64,000 bases of DNA. Source: Actinomadura sp. NBRC 104412 (GTDB lineage Bacteria > Actinomycetota > Actinomycetes > Streptosporangiales > Streptosporangiaceae). The notes beneath the pieces are model-generated. The model ran no database searches, was not told the DNA's origin, and saw nothing but the letters and a program-made list of their open reading frames with translations. The stretch's first letter is position 1, and the number at the start of each line of letters is the position of its first letter. Positions 15,847 through 24,414 of this stretch are shown here, in pieces. The position numbers and the translations under genes were made by a program. The stretch spans positions 434,001 to 498,000 of the forward strand of contig NZ_BSTM01000001.1 in NCBI RefSeq assembly GCF_030269515.1, in the 5' to 3' direction.

Positions 15847-17352
15847 CTAGCGCGTCGTGTCGTCCCGGGCGCCCGTCGCCTCGCGCAGAGCGGTGACGAC
15901 CGCGGCCAGTTGCGCGATGAGGCCGGACACGCTGGACGGGTCGGTGGGGCCCACGTTGATCGACCGGAGCTCGGTGGGGGCGGGAAGCCTCTCCACGATC
16001 CCCGGCAGTTTGTTGATCAGTTCTGCCTGGACGCTGGCGGGGGTCCGCTCGTTCTCGATGGCGGCCTGGGCGCGGTCGCGTTCCAGTTTCATCAGGGCCT
16101 GCTCGTGGGCGGCCTCCGCACGGGCGCGCGCCACCGCCAGCTCGCCCTCGACTTTGAGCTGGTCGAGCTCGCGTTCCCGCTCGATCCGGAGGCGGCCCGT
16201 CTCGGCCTCCTCGGCGTGCCGCTCGCGTTCCATCCGGAGGGCGTGCCGGGTGGTCTCGGTCTCCAGCTCCGCGACCTCGCGGGCGTCCTCCTGCCGGCGC
16301 CGGGTGCGGCGGAGCTGTTCGGCGGCCTCGGTGTCGAACCGCTCGGCCTCGTGGCGGGCGCGCAGCTCGGCCAGTTCGCGCTCGTAGTGCAGGCGCTCGG
16401 TCTCCTTCACCCGGGTGGCGGCCATCTCCCGCCGGGCGATCGCCTCCTCCGTCTCCAGCTCGGCCAGCCGGGCGATCCGCGCCTGCTCCGCCCGGTAGGG
16501 CTTCTGCAGGTTCTCCCACAGCCGGGACGAGCTGACCACGGCCTCCTTGATCTGGACGGTCACGATCCGCAACCCGAGCCCCTGGTCACGCGACCGCTCG
16601 GGCGCCCGGAGGGCGGTCGCGTCGTCGGTCCCGGGGGACTGGGGGGTCGTCCCTCCGGAATGACCGTTCTCGGCCGTTCCCTCGGCGACCGCGCGCAGCC
16701 TGGCGGTCAGCTCCTCGATGATCGGCTGCTTGTCGCTGAGGACCTCCCGCACGCCCATGGTGGCGACCTTGTCCTTGATCGCCGCCTCGGCCTGCTCCCG
16801 CAGTTGCAGGTTGACCAGCCGCATCGGGTCCTCGCTGTCGCTGAAGTCCAGCTTGCGGTAGGCGACGGCGAAGTCCTGGATGATCCACTGGACGTAGCCC
16901 TGCACCAGCACGCCTTGGAGCTCCCGGCAGATGCAGTACGCGTTGATCAGGATGGTCTGGGTGGCGCCGGGGACGACCAGGAACGAGTCGGTGGACGGGT
17001 TGAACCGGAACGAGACGCCCACCCCGATGTGCAGCGGCTCCGGCCTGCCGCGCCGCGTGTGCACGACGAACGCGTTCGGCGGGACGAGCACGTTCTTCCA
17101 CCGCCAGAACCCGGTGATCCGCACGTCCACGGGACCGGGCGCGGACCGGTCGGCGGTGGGAGCGGATGTGCCGCCGGGTCCGCCGCCCAATGCCCGCTGC
17201 CGCTTGTGGAGCACGCCCGCCGGTCCCGCGGGCGCGGGGGCCGCGGCGGGCGCCTGGGGTGCGCCGCGCCGCGCCTTGAGATCGTCCTCGAGCACGGCCT
17301 GCTGCGCGACGACGCGCTCAAGGTAGGTGTTGCCCTTCTCCGCCGTGCTCAT
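15847..17352 (-). CDS. SPFH/Band 7 domain protein with long coiled coil
   Basis: A 501-residue protein. After an Ala/Pro-rich N-terminus and a stretch GFWRWKNVLVPPNAFVVHTR, residues about 80-290 resemble the SPFH/Band 7 domain (NAYCICRELQGVLVQGYVQW; REQAEAAIKDKVATMGVREV). Residues about 300-440 form a highly charged coiled coil rich in E, R and A. No N-terminal membrane hairpin is visible, so it may be peripheral. The ATG at 17352 has AAGGA 9 bases upstream. It follows a methyltransferase gene by 17 bp and precedes psuG by 10 bp. Function unknown; stomatin/flotillin-like scaffolds are the nearest idea. Confidence 0.75.
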   Translation of the reverse strand: MSTAEKGNTYLERVVAQQAVLEDDLKARRGAPQAPAAAPAPAGPAGVLHKRQRALGGGPGGTSAPTADRSAPGPVDVRITGFWRWKNVLVPPNAFVVHTRRGRPEPLHIGVGVSFRFNPSTDSFLVVPGATQTILINAYCICRELQGVLVQGYVQWIIQDFAVAYRKLDFSDSEDPMRLVNLQLREQAEAAIKDKVATMGVREVLSDKQPIIEELTARLRAVAEGTAENGHSGGTTPQSPGTDDATALRAPERSRDQGLGLRIVTVQIKEAVVSSSRLWENLQKPYRAEQARIARLAELETEEAIARREMAATRVKETERLHYERELAELRARHEAERFDTEAAEQLRRTRRRQEDAREVAELETETTRHALRMERERHAEEAETGRLRIERERELDQLKVEGELAVARARAEAAHEQALMKLERDRAQAAIENERTPASVQAELINKLPGIVERLPAPTELRSINVGPTDPSSVSGLIAQLAAVVTALREATGARDDTTR

Positions 17353-17369
17353 GATGGTGGTCCTTGCGG

Positions 17370-18185
17370 CTACCGTTTCTTGAGGGCGATCCCGGCCATG
17401 CCGAGCTGCTCGCCGGGGCTCAGGTTGTCGGGGTCGACGGGCTCGTCGGGCCGCCACAGCGCCGTGAACACGACGCCGGGCTCGACCAGCTCGAAGTCGC
17501 CGAAGTGGTGCTCGATCTCCTCGGGGGTGCGCGCGTAGCCCTCTTCCAGGTTCTCCCGGGTGATCCGGGCGAGCTCCTGCTGGGCGGGGACACCGGTGTC
17601 GACCAGCGAGGTCATGAACAGGTAGCTGCCGGGGGCCAGCGCGTCCCGCAGCCGCCCGACCACGTCGTCGGCGATCTCGGGTGACAGGTAGTGCAGCATG
17701 CCGACCAGCATCAGCGCCAGCGGGCGGTCCAGGTCGAGGAAGCCGTTCGCCTCGGGCAGCGACAGGATCGCGTCCGGGTCGCGCACGTCGCCCACGGCGA
17801 CCCTGGTGTTGGCGTTCTCGGCGAGCAGTGCCCGGCCGTGCACCGCCACCAGCGGGTCGATGTCGACATAGAGGACCTTGGCGTCCGGGTTCTGCGCCTG
17901 CGCGACCTCGTGCGTGTTGGTCTGGGTGGGCAGCCCGCTGCCGAGGTCGAGGAACTGGTCGATGCCCGCCTCACCGGCGAGCCAGCGCACTCCACGCACC
18001 AGGACCTTGCGGTTCTCGATCGCCGACTCGCGCAGGCCGGGGATGTGCTGGATGGCGTGCTCGGCCAGCGCGCGATCCGCCTCGAAGTTGTTCTTGCCGC
18101 CCAGCAGCGCGTCATAGGCGCGGGCGATCGTCGGCTTGTTGAAGTCGAGATCCGGGGGCGGCCACTGCGCGGCGTCGTCCGTCAT
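17370..18185 (-). CDS. SAM-dependent methyltransferase, DUF574-type
   Basis: A 271-residue Rossmann methyltransferase of the actinobacterial DUF574 group: FNKPTIARAYDALLGGKNNF near the start, FLDLGSGLPT as the SAM-binding motif I, and VLYVDIDPLVAVHGRALL as motif II. Substrates for this large family are mostly unknown. The ATG at 18185 is used because a longer frame adds only seven residues and reduces the match to the family start. First gene of a likely leftward operon with the SPFH gene, psuG and psuK. Confidence 0.88.
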   Translation of the reverse strand: MTDDAAQWPPPDLDFNKPTIARAYDALLGGKNNFEADRALAEHAIQHIPGLRESAIENRKVLVRGVRWLAGEAGIDQFLDLGSGLPTQTNTHEVAQAQNPDAKVLYVDIDPLVAVHGRALLAENANTRVAVGDVRDPDAILSLPEANGFLDLDRPLALMLVGMLHYLSPEIADDVVGRLRDALAPGSYLFMTSLVDTGVPAQQELARITRENLEEGYARTPEEIEHHFGDFELVEPGVVFTALWRPDEPVDPDNLSPGEQLGMAGIALKKR

Positions 18186-18245
18186 GGCGACCAGCTTAGA
18201 GCGCATGATCGTGGACTCATCGGCATTTCGTCCAAGATGTCCCGC

Positions 18246-20522
18246 TCAGGCCGAACCCGCGCGGGACTCGGCGTGGTCGAGCATCCAGTGCCGCCGGTGG
18301 CTCCAGCCCAGCCACCGGCGCGCCTCGGCGGGCGCGGCGGCGCCGTCCAGGCGCCCGCCGGTCAGGACGTGCCGCAGGCCGGCGAGCGCGGGCGACAGCC
18401 GCCGCACCACGTGGTCGGGCTGCCGCCTGCACTGGGCCTGGATGGAGGCGACCACGTCGATCTGGTCCTCCAGCCCGCACATGGCCAGGAAGAACACCAT
18501 CTGGCGCCAGGCGTACGCGGCGTCCTTGACGGTGCTGAGCGGGCGCGGGTTGTTGTGGAGCCGGCCGACGAGCACGCACGCCGTCGCGAACGCGCGCCTG
18601 GCCAGGTCCGGCCAGCCAGGGGACGGGTCGACGCCGACCGGATGCACCAGCGCGGCCAGGTTGTGGGTCGTCAGGATCTGCGACTGCTCGATCACCATGC
18701 CGTTGCGCGCGACCCAGCCGTGGCCGTAAAGGCCCGCCCGCACGCCCGCCCTCCGTACGCACAGCGCGCCGAAGTCGCCGTGGTCCAGCCGCCGGACCTC
18801 GGCGTAGTCGATGCCGTAGTACCGCGCGTAAAGGGTGCCCTCCAGCACGTCGGCGGCCAGCTTGGCGGCGTCGGCGAACTTGGGGGAGAACCTGCCCATG
18901 AAGATGTCGGCGGCCAGCTCTTCCACGAACGGAACGCGCATGCCGGCCGCGCGGGCCAGCGCGTCGAACTCGCTGAGCAGCGGGTTGGGCACGATGGTGC
19001 CGGGGAACCCCTGCAACGCCAGCTCGCCCAGACGCCTCAGAGCCAGGCGCGCGCCGGTCGCGGCATTCCTGGTGCCGTCCTTGGTGGCATGGTGCTCCTG
19101 GACGGCCCGCACCCACGGGAGCTCCTGGAGCCGGACCTGGTGCTCCAGGTTGAGCAGCAGCAGCGACCTGCGGTTGCGGAAGGCCCGGTAGATCGAGGCC
19201 ATGAGCGCGCGCAGCGACTCATCCCGGTACGCCTGCGCGGTCGTCCACGACACCAGTTGCGGCGCCAGCTCGGCCAGCACTTCCGCCGAGGGGACGACGC
19301 CGCGCTCGACCAGGGTGCCGATCGGGGCGGCCAGCGCCGACTCGACGGTCGCGCGCATGCCGGGCGGCACCTGGGTCCCCGCGGCCACGCCGGTGCGGCG
19401 CGCCTCGTCCTCGGTGACCGGGACGGTGAGCGCCTCCGGTGAAATGATCCCTTCGTCCTGCGGCAACGCCGACAGGCGCGCGAGCAGGAGCTGCGCCACC
19501 GCGTGGTGCGTCGGACGCGCCGCGACCTGCGCCTGCCGCTCGCGCAAAGCCGTGTGCCCGGGTGTTCCTGGCGCGCCGCGCCGCCGCACCATGGAGTCCA
19601 CGGCGTGCTGGAGCAGGCCGAGGCGGCGCGGGGACAGGCGGCGCCCGGCCATGCTGTCCTCCAGCGCGGTGCGGAGGATGGCGAGGTTCTCCTTGGGCTT
19701 GCGGTGCTTGGTGCACAGGGTGTGCTCCGCCGCCAGCCTCCGGTACCGCTCCAGCAGCTCGGCGCCGCGCTCGCGCCACCCTTCCGGCTCGCGGCGGGCC
19801 ACCCGCCCGTCCTCGACGGTCTCCAGCCAGTGCGCCAGCAGCTCGTCGGCGAACGGGTTCCAGACGGCCAGGGCCTCGTTCATCGTGGCGACCGCCCTGT
19901 TGGGACGGTTCCTGCCGAGCGTCTGCCGCACGTCCCCGACGCTGTACCGGTGGACGATCTCGGCGTCGGCGTCGCCCCCCGTGGCGCGGTCGCGCGGGCG
20001 CGGCGTGAAGCGGAGCCGGTCTCCGAACGGCTCGATCTCCTCCAGGATCTCCAGCGCCGCGGCGCGGTCCCCGGCGCGGAGCAGCCACGCCACGACCAGC
20101 AGCGCGCCCTCCTCGGGCAGGGTGATCTCGTAGCGCCCGCTGTCGAGCAGGGCGGTCAGCTCGGCCAGGCCGTCCTCGGTCAGGTGGTAGAGGAACAGCG
20201 CGCGCCGCTCGGCGACGATGCCCGCGCGCCTCGCGGTCTCGATCTCGTACGGGAGCAGCGGCCCGCCCGCCGCGGCCTCACCGGTGGCGAACCCGCCGCG
20301 CACCACCTCGGGCGTGACCCACGCGGGCAGTCCCGCGACAGGGGTACGGGAGCCGATCGCCAGGGTGCCGTCGGTCATTCCGGTGAGCACCCGGTTCCAG
20401 CCGGCCACGCGCGCCTCGGCGCGCCGCCGGGTCTCCTTGTCCTCGTGGGTGAGCGCGGTCGTGAACGCCTTCGCGAGCTGCCCTACCGGGTAGCCGAGGC
20501 CGACCTGCTGTTCTTCACGCAT
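18246..20522 (-). CDS. Large conserved-looking protein of unknown function adjoining a tRNA-like gene
   Basis: A 758-residue soluble protein that I do not recognise. It has no signal peptide or membrane segment, is rich in alanine, leucine and arginine, and is probably largely helical. Notable stretches: YPVGQLAKAFTTALTHEDKE, HRYSVGDVRQTLGRNRPN, TKHRKPKENLAILRTALED, RLHNNPRPLSTVKDAAYAW. The ATG at 20522 is the only plausible start (the next Met is at residue 49) and lies one base after the 3' end of a tRNA-like RNA on the same strand, with no room for a normal ribosome site. The mRNA would thus be tRNA-led, or nearly leaderless after tRNA processing. A role linked to that RNA is attractive but unproven. 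Confidence 0.75.
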   Translation of the reverse strand: MREEQQVGLGYPVGQLAKAFTTALTHEDKETRRRAEARVAGWNRVLTGMTDGTLAIGSRTPVAGLPAWVTPEVVRGGFATGEAAAGGPLLPYEIETARRAGIVAERRALFLYHLTEDGLAELTALLDSGRYEITLPEEGALLVVAWLLRAGDRAAALEILEEIEPFGDRLRFTPRPRDRATGGDADAEIVHRYSVGDVRQTLGRNRPNRAVATMNEALAVWNPFADELLAHWLETVEDGRVARREPEGWRERGAELLERYRRLAAEHTLCTKHRKPKENLAILRTALEDSMAGRRLSPRRLGLLQHAVDSMVRRRGAPGTPGHTALRERQAQVAARPTHHAVAQLLLARLSALPQDEGIISPEALTVPVTEDEARRTGVAAGTQVPPGMRATVESALAAPIGTLVERGVVPSAEVLAELAPQLVSWTTAQAYRDESLRALMASIYRAFRNRRSLLLLNLEHQVRLQELPWVRAVQEHHATKDGTRNAATGARLALRRLGELALQGFPGTIVPNPLLSEFDALARAAGMRVPFVEELAADIFMGRFSPKFADAAKLAADVLEGTLYARYYGIDYAEVRRLDHGDFGALCVRRAGVRAGLYGHGWVARNGMVIEQSQILTTHNLAALVHPVGVDPSPGWPDLARRAFATACVLVGRLHNNPRPLSTVKDAAYAWRQMVFFLAMCGLEDQIDVVASIQAQCRRQPDHVVRRLSPALAGLRHVLTGGRLDGAAAPAEARRWLGWSHRRHWMLDHAESRAGSA

Positions 20523-20523
20523 G

Positions 20524-20595
20524 CCAGCGTGGCAGGATTCGCACCCGCGCCCTCCGGGTCCCGAGCCCGGTGCTCTACTGCTGAGCTACACGCTG
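20524..20595 (-). tRNA. tRNA-Pro(CGG)-like RNA with altered D- and T-loops
   Basis: A 72-nt cloverleaf on the minus strand: acceptor CAGCGTG/CACGCTG (7 perfect pairs, C1-G72), D-stem GCTC/GAGC, anticodon stem CCGGG/CCCGG with loop CTCGGGA (anticodon CGG, proline CCG codons), five-base variable region, T-stem GCGGG/CCTGC with loop TGCGAAT. G15-C48 and G19-C56 contacts can form. Non-canonical: the D-loop is only 7 bases and reads AG where G18-G19 should be, and T-loop base 55 is G instead of U; the discriminator is G rather than the A usual in bacterial tRNA-Pro. CCA is not encoded. It may be a specialised, non-ribosomal or decayed tRNA. Confidence 0.65.
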
Positions 20596-20606
20596 CGGTG
20601 GACGGA

Positions 20607-20636
20607 AATGTACGGGACACCCGAATACCACTGCAA
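20607..20636 (-). promoter_or_regulatory. Promoter for the tRNA-like gene
   Basis: On the minus strand TTGCAG (-35, 20631-20636) and TACATT (-10, 20607-20612) are separated by 18 bp, placing transcription start a few bases before the tRNA 5' end at 20595. It occupies the 47-bp gap after the YihY gene. Confidence 0.55.
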
Positions 20637-20642
20637 CGCGAT

Positions 20643-21641
20643 TTATCGCTCGCGAGCCTTGAATCCCCGGGTATCGCGGGGCTCCACATAGGGCTCGCTT
20701 TCCTCGGGCAGCCCGGCGGCGATGGCGCGACCGCGTTCGAGCTCGGCGTTCAGCTCCGCGCCGAGCAGGATGGCCATGTTGGACAGCCACAGCCAGACCA
20801 GGAAGACGATCAGCCCGGCGAGGCTGCCGTAGGTCTTGTTGTAGGACGCGAAGCCCGCCACGTACAGCGCGAACCCCGCCGAGGCGACCAGCCACAGCGC
20901 GATGGCCAGCACCCCGCCCGGCGTCACCCAGCGGAAGCCGTGCCTGGCGTTGGGCGCCGCCCAGTACAGCAGTGAGATCAGGAACGCGGCCACCAGCACC
21001 AGCACCGGCCATTTGGCGATGGTCCACGCCGTGACCGCCGCCGGCCCGAGGCCCAGCAGTTCGCCCGCCCGCTCCGCCAGCGGGCCCGACACCACGACCA
21101 CGACCGCCGACACGGCGAGCAGCAACAGCGTGACCACCGTGATCGCCAGCCGGATCGGCAGCACCTTCCAGACCGGTCTGCCCTCCGGGATGTCGTACAC
21201 CGCGTTCGCGGCGCGGATGAACGCGCCCACGTACCCGGAGGCCGACCACAGCGCGGCGAGCAGGCCCAGCGCCGCCGCCAGCCCGGCGCCCGCCCGGCCC
21301 CCTTGCAGCTCGCGCAGCGCGGTGACCAGCACCTGCCGCACCAGACCCGGCGCCAGATCGCCCACATTGGCGATCAGTGACTGTGAGACGGACCGGCCGG
21401 CCAGCCCCACCACCGAGACCACCACCAGCATCGCCGGGAAGATCGACAGCACCCCGTAATAGGTGAGCGCGGCGGCGCGGTCGGTCAGCTCGTCCTCCTT
21501 GAACTCGGCGAGCGCCCGCTTGAGGGCGCTCCACCACGCGCGTGCGCCCAGTTCGTGCGGCGACCCCGGCCTGCGGCGCAGGACCGCGCGCAGGCCGCGA
21601 TGGGGGAGCCCGCCCGTGGTCACCCGCGCACCGGCCACCAT
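20643..21641 (-). CDS. YihY/virulence factor BrkB family membrane protein
   Basis: A 332-residue protein with about six membrane spans. Family stretches: DRAAALTYYGVLSIFPAMLV at the start of the domain, LWSASGYVGAFIRAANAVYD, and SLAGLIVFLVWLWLSNMAILLG-type sequence near the C-terminus (shown in part). Function of the family is uncertain; it is no longer thought to be RNase BN. The ATG at 21641 lies 22 bases inside the DUF3618 gene, making it the third gene of a coupled envelope operon. Confidence 0.9.
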   Translation of the reverse strand: MVAGARVTTGGLPHRGLRAVLRRRPGSPHELGARAWWSALKRALAEFKEDELTDRAAALTYYGVLSIFPAMLVVVSVVGLAGRSVSQSLIANVGDLAPGLVRQVLVTALRELQGGRAGAGLAAALGLLAALWSASGYVGAFIRAANAVYDIPEGRPVWKVLPIRLAITVVTLLLLAVSAVVVVVSGPLAERAGELLGLGPAAVTAWTIAKWPVLVLVAAFLISLLYWAAPNARHGFRWVTPGGVLAIALWLVASAGFALYVAGFASYNKTYGSLAGLIVFLVWLWLSNMAILLGAELNAELERGRAIAAGLPEESEPYVEPRDTRGFKARER

Positions 21642-22003
21642 CGGGACGCCTGGCGCCTGCCGGGCATGAGCCGCCGGCGGGACGCCGGCTGCCGCCCGGC
21701 CTTCATCCGGAGGCCGGCGACCAGCGCCGCGGCGGCCAGCCCGGCGACGCCCACGGCGATCATGGGAACCTTGGGCGCCTCCCTGGCGCCCTGCGCCATG
21801 CGACGGCTCCGGGCGGACATGTCGGCCCGCACGCGATCCGCGGACTCCCGCGCCCTGGTCTTGACATCGGTCTTGGCGGCGAGCGCCGCCACCGTGTCGC
21901 CGAGGTCGCGCCGCGTCCGCTCGATCTCCGCCCGCAACTGCGCCGTCCCGGCGAGCTCGCCGTCACCCGCCGAACCGGCCATGGGCTGCGACCCCCTCGT
22001 CAT
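21620..22003 (-). CDS. DUF3618 domain protein
   Basis: A 127-residue protein. The DUF3618 signature is visible in LRAEIERTRRDLGDTVAALAAKTDVK (first half shown by LRAEIERTRRDLGDTVAALA), followed by a basic amphipathic helix and one hydrophobic segment (VPMIAVGVAGLAAAALVAGL). The C-terminus is very basic. It starts with an ATGA overlap after the holin-like gene and overlaps the YihY gene by 22 bases; this trio is a frequent actinobacterial envelope-stress cluster. Confidence 0.85.
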   Translation of the reverse strand: MTRGSQPMAGSAGDGELAGTAQLRAEIERTRRDLGDTVAALAAKTDVKTRARESADRVRADMSARSRRMAQGAREAPKVPMIAVGVAGLAAAALVAGLRMKAGRQPASRRRLMPGRRQASRWWPVRG

Positions 22004-22527
22004 CGCCGCCCTCCCTGGCTCTCCTGACCCGCGTGCTGCCGACCCGCGAGCTGCGTGGGGCCGGTCCCCGCGTGACCCGTGGTCGCGCGCTCCTTGACCT
22101 CCGCAACGTCCTGGCGCGCGCTGCTCATGGCGCGTTCAGGGGTGGGCGGGACGGCGTGACCGGTCTCGCCGCGTCCCATCAGCGCGAGCAGCCCGGCGAG
22201 CGCCAGCAGCGCCACGCCGGTGATCAGGGCGGCCAGCCAGACCGGCAGCACCAGCGCCAGCGCGGCGATCACCGCGGCCAGCAGCGCGCCGACCCCGTAC
22301 AGGGCGACCAGGCCGGCGCCGCCGAACAGCCCGGCGCCGCGGCCCGCGTGCCTGCCCTTGTCCTTCAGCTCGGCCATCGCCAGCCGCATCTCCGCCCTCA
22401 CCAGGTCGGAGACCTGCTGGGTGGCGCGCGAGACCAGGACGCCGACGCTCTCCCCGCCGTCGGGATGGACGGCGGGGTGCTGCTCGGGAGGCCGGTACAC
22501 GGTGGCCCCCTGGCGATCGGTGCTCAT
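22000..22527 (-). CDS. Phage-holin-like superfamily protein (DUF1469/Act_holin type)
   Basis: A 175-residue protein with VLVSRATQQVSDLVRAEMRL (family start), then LKDKGRHAGRGAGLFGGAGL and two adjacent membrane spans, and a hydrophilic tail. Despite the family name these are host envelope proteins. The ATG at 22527 is chosen over longer frames that lack family similarity. First gene of the holin-DUF3618-YihY operon; no phage genes are nearby. Confidence 0.85.
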   Translation of the reverse strand: MSTDRQGATVYRPPEQHPAVHPDGGESVGVLVSRATQQVSDLVRAEMRLAMAELKDKGRHAGRGAGLFGGAGLVALYGVGALLAAVIAALALVLPVWLAALITGVALLALAGLLALMGRGETGHAVPPTPERAMSSARQDVAEVKERATTGHAGTGPTQLAGRQHAGQESQGGRR

Positions 22528-22726
22528 GGACCTCAGCCCTTCCTGATCGAGCAAGCGAGACTCTGCGCATATTTCGGGATCTATCACCGCCCGTTCCCTC
22601 TGTCCGATCTCTAAACGCGGTTCAGCGTGTTTGAGGAAGTTCTTGAAAGAGCGTGCAACCCCTGTGACGGCCCATGCGTATGTGTCGGTCACCGGAAGAC
22701 CGGCGGTAGAGGAAGGGCCTGAATCC

Positions 22727-23524
22727 ATGGGAAGAATGTCGGGTCGCGCATTCATGGCGGCGGCGACGGTCATCGCGGCCGCGGCCATGTTCATGGCCGG
22801 GTGCGGCGGGGGCGCTGGCGGCGAAACCGGCACGTCCCGCGGCACGGGCGGAGCCGGGACACCGGGCGAACTACCCCAGGCCACGACCTACGCCACGCTG
22901 AAGGGCCTGCCGCTGGACGACCAGCCGTTCGGCAGGGCCGACGGCACCGTCGTCCGTCCCAAGGCGCCGCTCCCCATCTCCGCCCAGGCGGGCGGTCCCC
23001 CGCTCGCGACGCTCCCCGACAAGCAGCTCGGCGGCCCCACCTGGGTCCCGGTCGTGGAGAGCAGGGCCGGGTGGAGCCGGGTGCTGCTGCCCAGCCGCCC
23101 CAACCGGGTGACGGGCTGGATCCCCAGCTCCCCCGACAAGGTGCAGACCGCGCGCACCCGGCACCTCGTCAAGGTCGATGTCAGCGATCGCAGGCTCACG
23201 CTGCTCGACTCCGGGCGCGAGGTCGGCTCGTGGCGGGTCGCCGTCGGAGACGGCAAGACCCCCACCCCCATCGGGCGGACGTTCATCATGGCGTCCCTCG
23301 CCCCGCCCAAGGCCACCTACAGCCCGCTCGTCCTGCCGGTCGGCGCCCACTCGGAGACCCTGGACACCTTCGGCGGCGGACCCGGCACCGTCGCCTTCCA
23401 CGGCTGGCCCGCCAAGGACGTCTTCGGCAAGGCCGTCACCCACGGCTGCGTCCGCGTCCCGGCGGACGCGCTGACCCGGCTGTCCAAGGCCCCCCTCGGC
23501 ACCCCCGTGGAGATCGTCGCCTGA
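22727..23524 (+). CDS. L,D-transpeptidase lipoprotein (YkuD domain)
   Basis: A 265-residue exported lipoprotein: signal peptide ending MFMAGC with lipid-carrying Cys26, a Gly/Thr-rich spacer, an SH3-like stretch, and a C-terminal YkuD domain. The catalytic motif is complete: HGWPAKDVFGKAVTHGCVRV contains the conserved histidine, the SHGC-type THGC nucleophile and the following arginine. It makes 3-3 peptidoglycan cross-links or attaches proteins at the cell wall. The ATG at 22727 has AGGAAGG upstream; starts further out would precede the signal peptide. Divergent from the envelope operon, which fits a cell-wall role. Confidence 0.9.
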   Translation: MGRMSGRAFMAAATVIAAAAMFMAGCGGGAGGETGTSRGTGGAGTPGELPQATTYATLKGLPLDDQPFGRADGTVVRPKAPLPISAQAGGPPLATLPDKQLGGPTWVPVVESRAGWSRVLLPSRPNRVTGWIPSSPDKVQTARTRHLVKVDVSDRRLTLLDSGREVGSWRVAVGDGKTPTPIGRTFIMASLAPPKATYSPLVLPVGAHSETLDTFGGGPGTVAFHGWPAKDVFGKAVTHGCVRVPADALTRLSKAPLGTPVEIVA

Positions 23525-23613
23525 GACCGCGTCACCCGGCGCGCCGTCGCCCCGTGCGCCCGCCCATATCCCCGCTGTTGCCCCATCACCATCCGAAAAG
23601 AAGAGGGAGACAC

Positions 23614-24354
23614 ATGCGTTCACAGGTTCTGTCCCGGGCCGCCGTGCTGGCCGGCGCCGTCGCGCTGCCGCTGGCTGCGGCCCTGCCGGCGCACGCCCTG
23701 CCCGCGCACGCACTGCCGGAGCACGGCGTGCGCGGCGCGTCGAGCTCGGCGTACGGGATCGCCGCCACGGGGCCGATCGCCGTTCCGGCGACCCCGTCGG
23801 TGTCCTCGTCCGGCCCGAACACGGTCAGCAGGAGCGTCGCCGAGCTGCCGCCCAACCCGATCCTGAAGGCGCGGGTGCTCAACGCCTCGGCCGGCAAGGC
23901 GCACGCGCGGGCGTCCGTGGTCGACCTGAGGATCCCGAAGGCGCACCTGACCGCCGACCTCGTCGCCGCGAAGTGCGTCCAGGGCAAGGGCGGCTCGCAC
24001 CTGGTCAAGGTCGCGCTGAACGGCAAGGTCATCGAGGCGGCGGCCACCCCGAACTCCGCGGTCGGCGTCCAGCTCGACGGACTGGGCACCGTCTCGCTCG
24101 TGCTCAACAAGCAGGTCCGCGACGGGCACGGCAGGCTCACCGTCACCGCGATCGAGCTGACCCTGCCGCTCGGCCCCGGGAAGAGCGAGACGATCAGCAT
24201 CGCGTCCGCCACCTGCGGCGCGGACAAGGGCCTCCCCGGCGGGCCCGGCGAGCCGGGCGAGCCGCAGACGCCGCCGGCCACCCCGCCGTCCGCGCCGCCG
24301 GACGAGGCCCCGGCGCCGACGCCCGTCCCCGGTGACCTGCCGGTGACCGGCTGA
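23614..24354 (+). CDS. Secreted choice-of-anchor P-like protein ending in LPVTG
   Basis: A 246-residue protein with a signal peptide (SRAAVLAGAVALPLAAALPA), a repeat LPAHALPAHALPEH just after it, a beta-rich domain of the choice-of-anchor P/SCO1860-like type with two cysteines (AAKCVQGKGG, ASATCGADKG), and a Pro/Glu-rich tail. The protein stops directly after LPVTG, a sortase-like pentapeptide, without the membrane span and basic tail that sortase substrates need. Start ATG at 23614 has GAGGGAGA upstream. Function unknown; probably cell-surface or secreted. Confidence 0.7.
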   Translation: MRSQVLSRAAVLAGAVALPLAAALPAHALPAHALPEHGVRGASSSAYGIAATGPIAVPATPSVSSSGPNTVSRSVAELPPNPILKARVLNASAGKAHARASVVDLRIPKAHLTADLVAAKCVQGKGGSHLVKVALNGKVIEAAATPNSAVGVQLDGLGTVSLVLNKQVRDGHGRLTVTAIELTLPLGPGKSETISIASATCGADKGLPGGPGEPGEPQTPPATPPSAPPDEAPAPTPVPGDLPVTG

Positions 24355-24368
24355 GGACCTTCCCGGAC

Positions 24369-24403
24369 GAGGGGCTCGCGCGACCCTGTGGCGCGGGCCC
24401 CTC
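24369..24403 (+). terminator. Strong terminator hairpin
   Basis: GAGGGGCTCGCGC pairs with GCGCGGGCCCCTC (13 pairs, one G-T) around a 9-base loop, 14 bases after the LPVTG gene stop. The following bases are CATCATG, not a T-run. Confidence 0.6.
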
Positions 24404-24414
24404 ATCATGTGTTC

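Noticed and set aside
20524..20595. tRNA as attachment site of an integrated element
   Set aside because: No integrase gene or repeated tRNA 3' end was seen nearby; genes on both sides look chromosomal.
22000..22527. Prophage remnant suggested by the holin-like protein
   Set aside because: The protein belongs to a chromosomal actinobacterial family clustered with DUF3618 and YihY genes; no integrase, structural or lysis genes are nearby.
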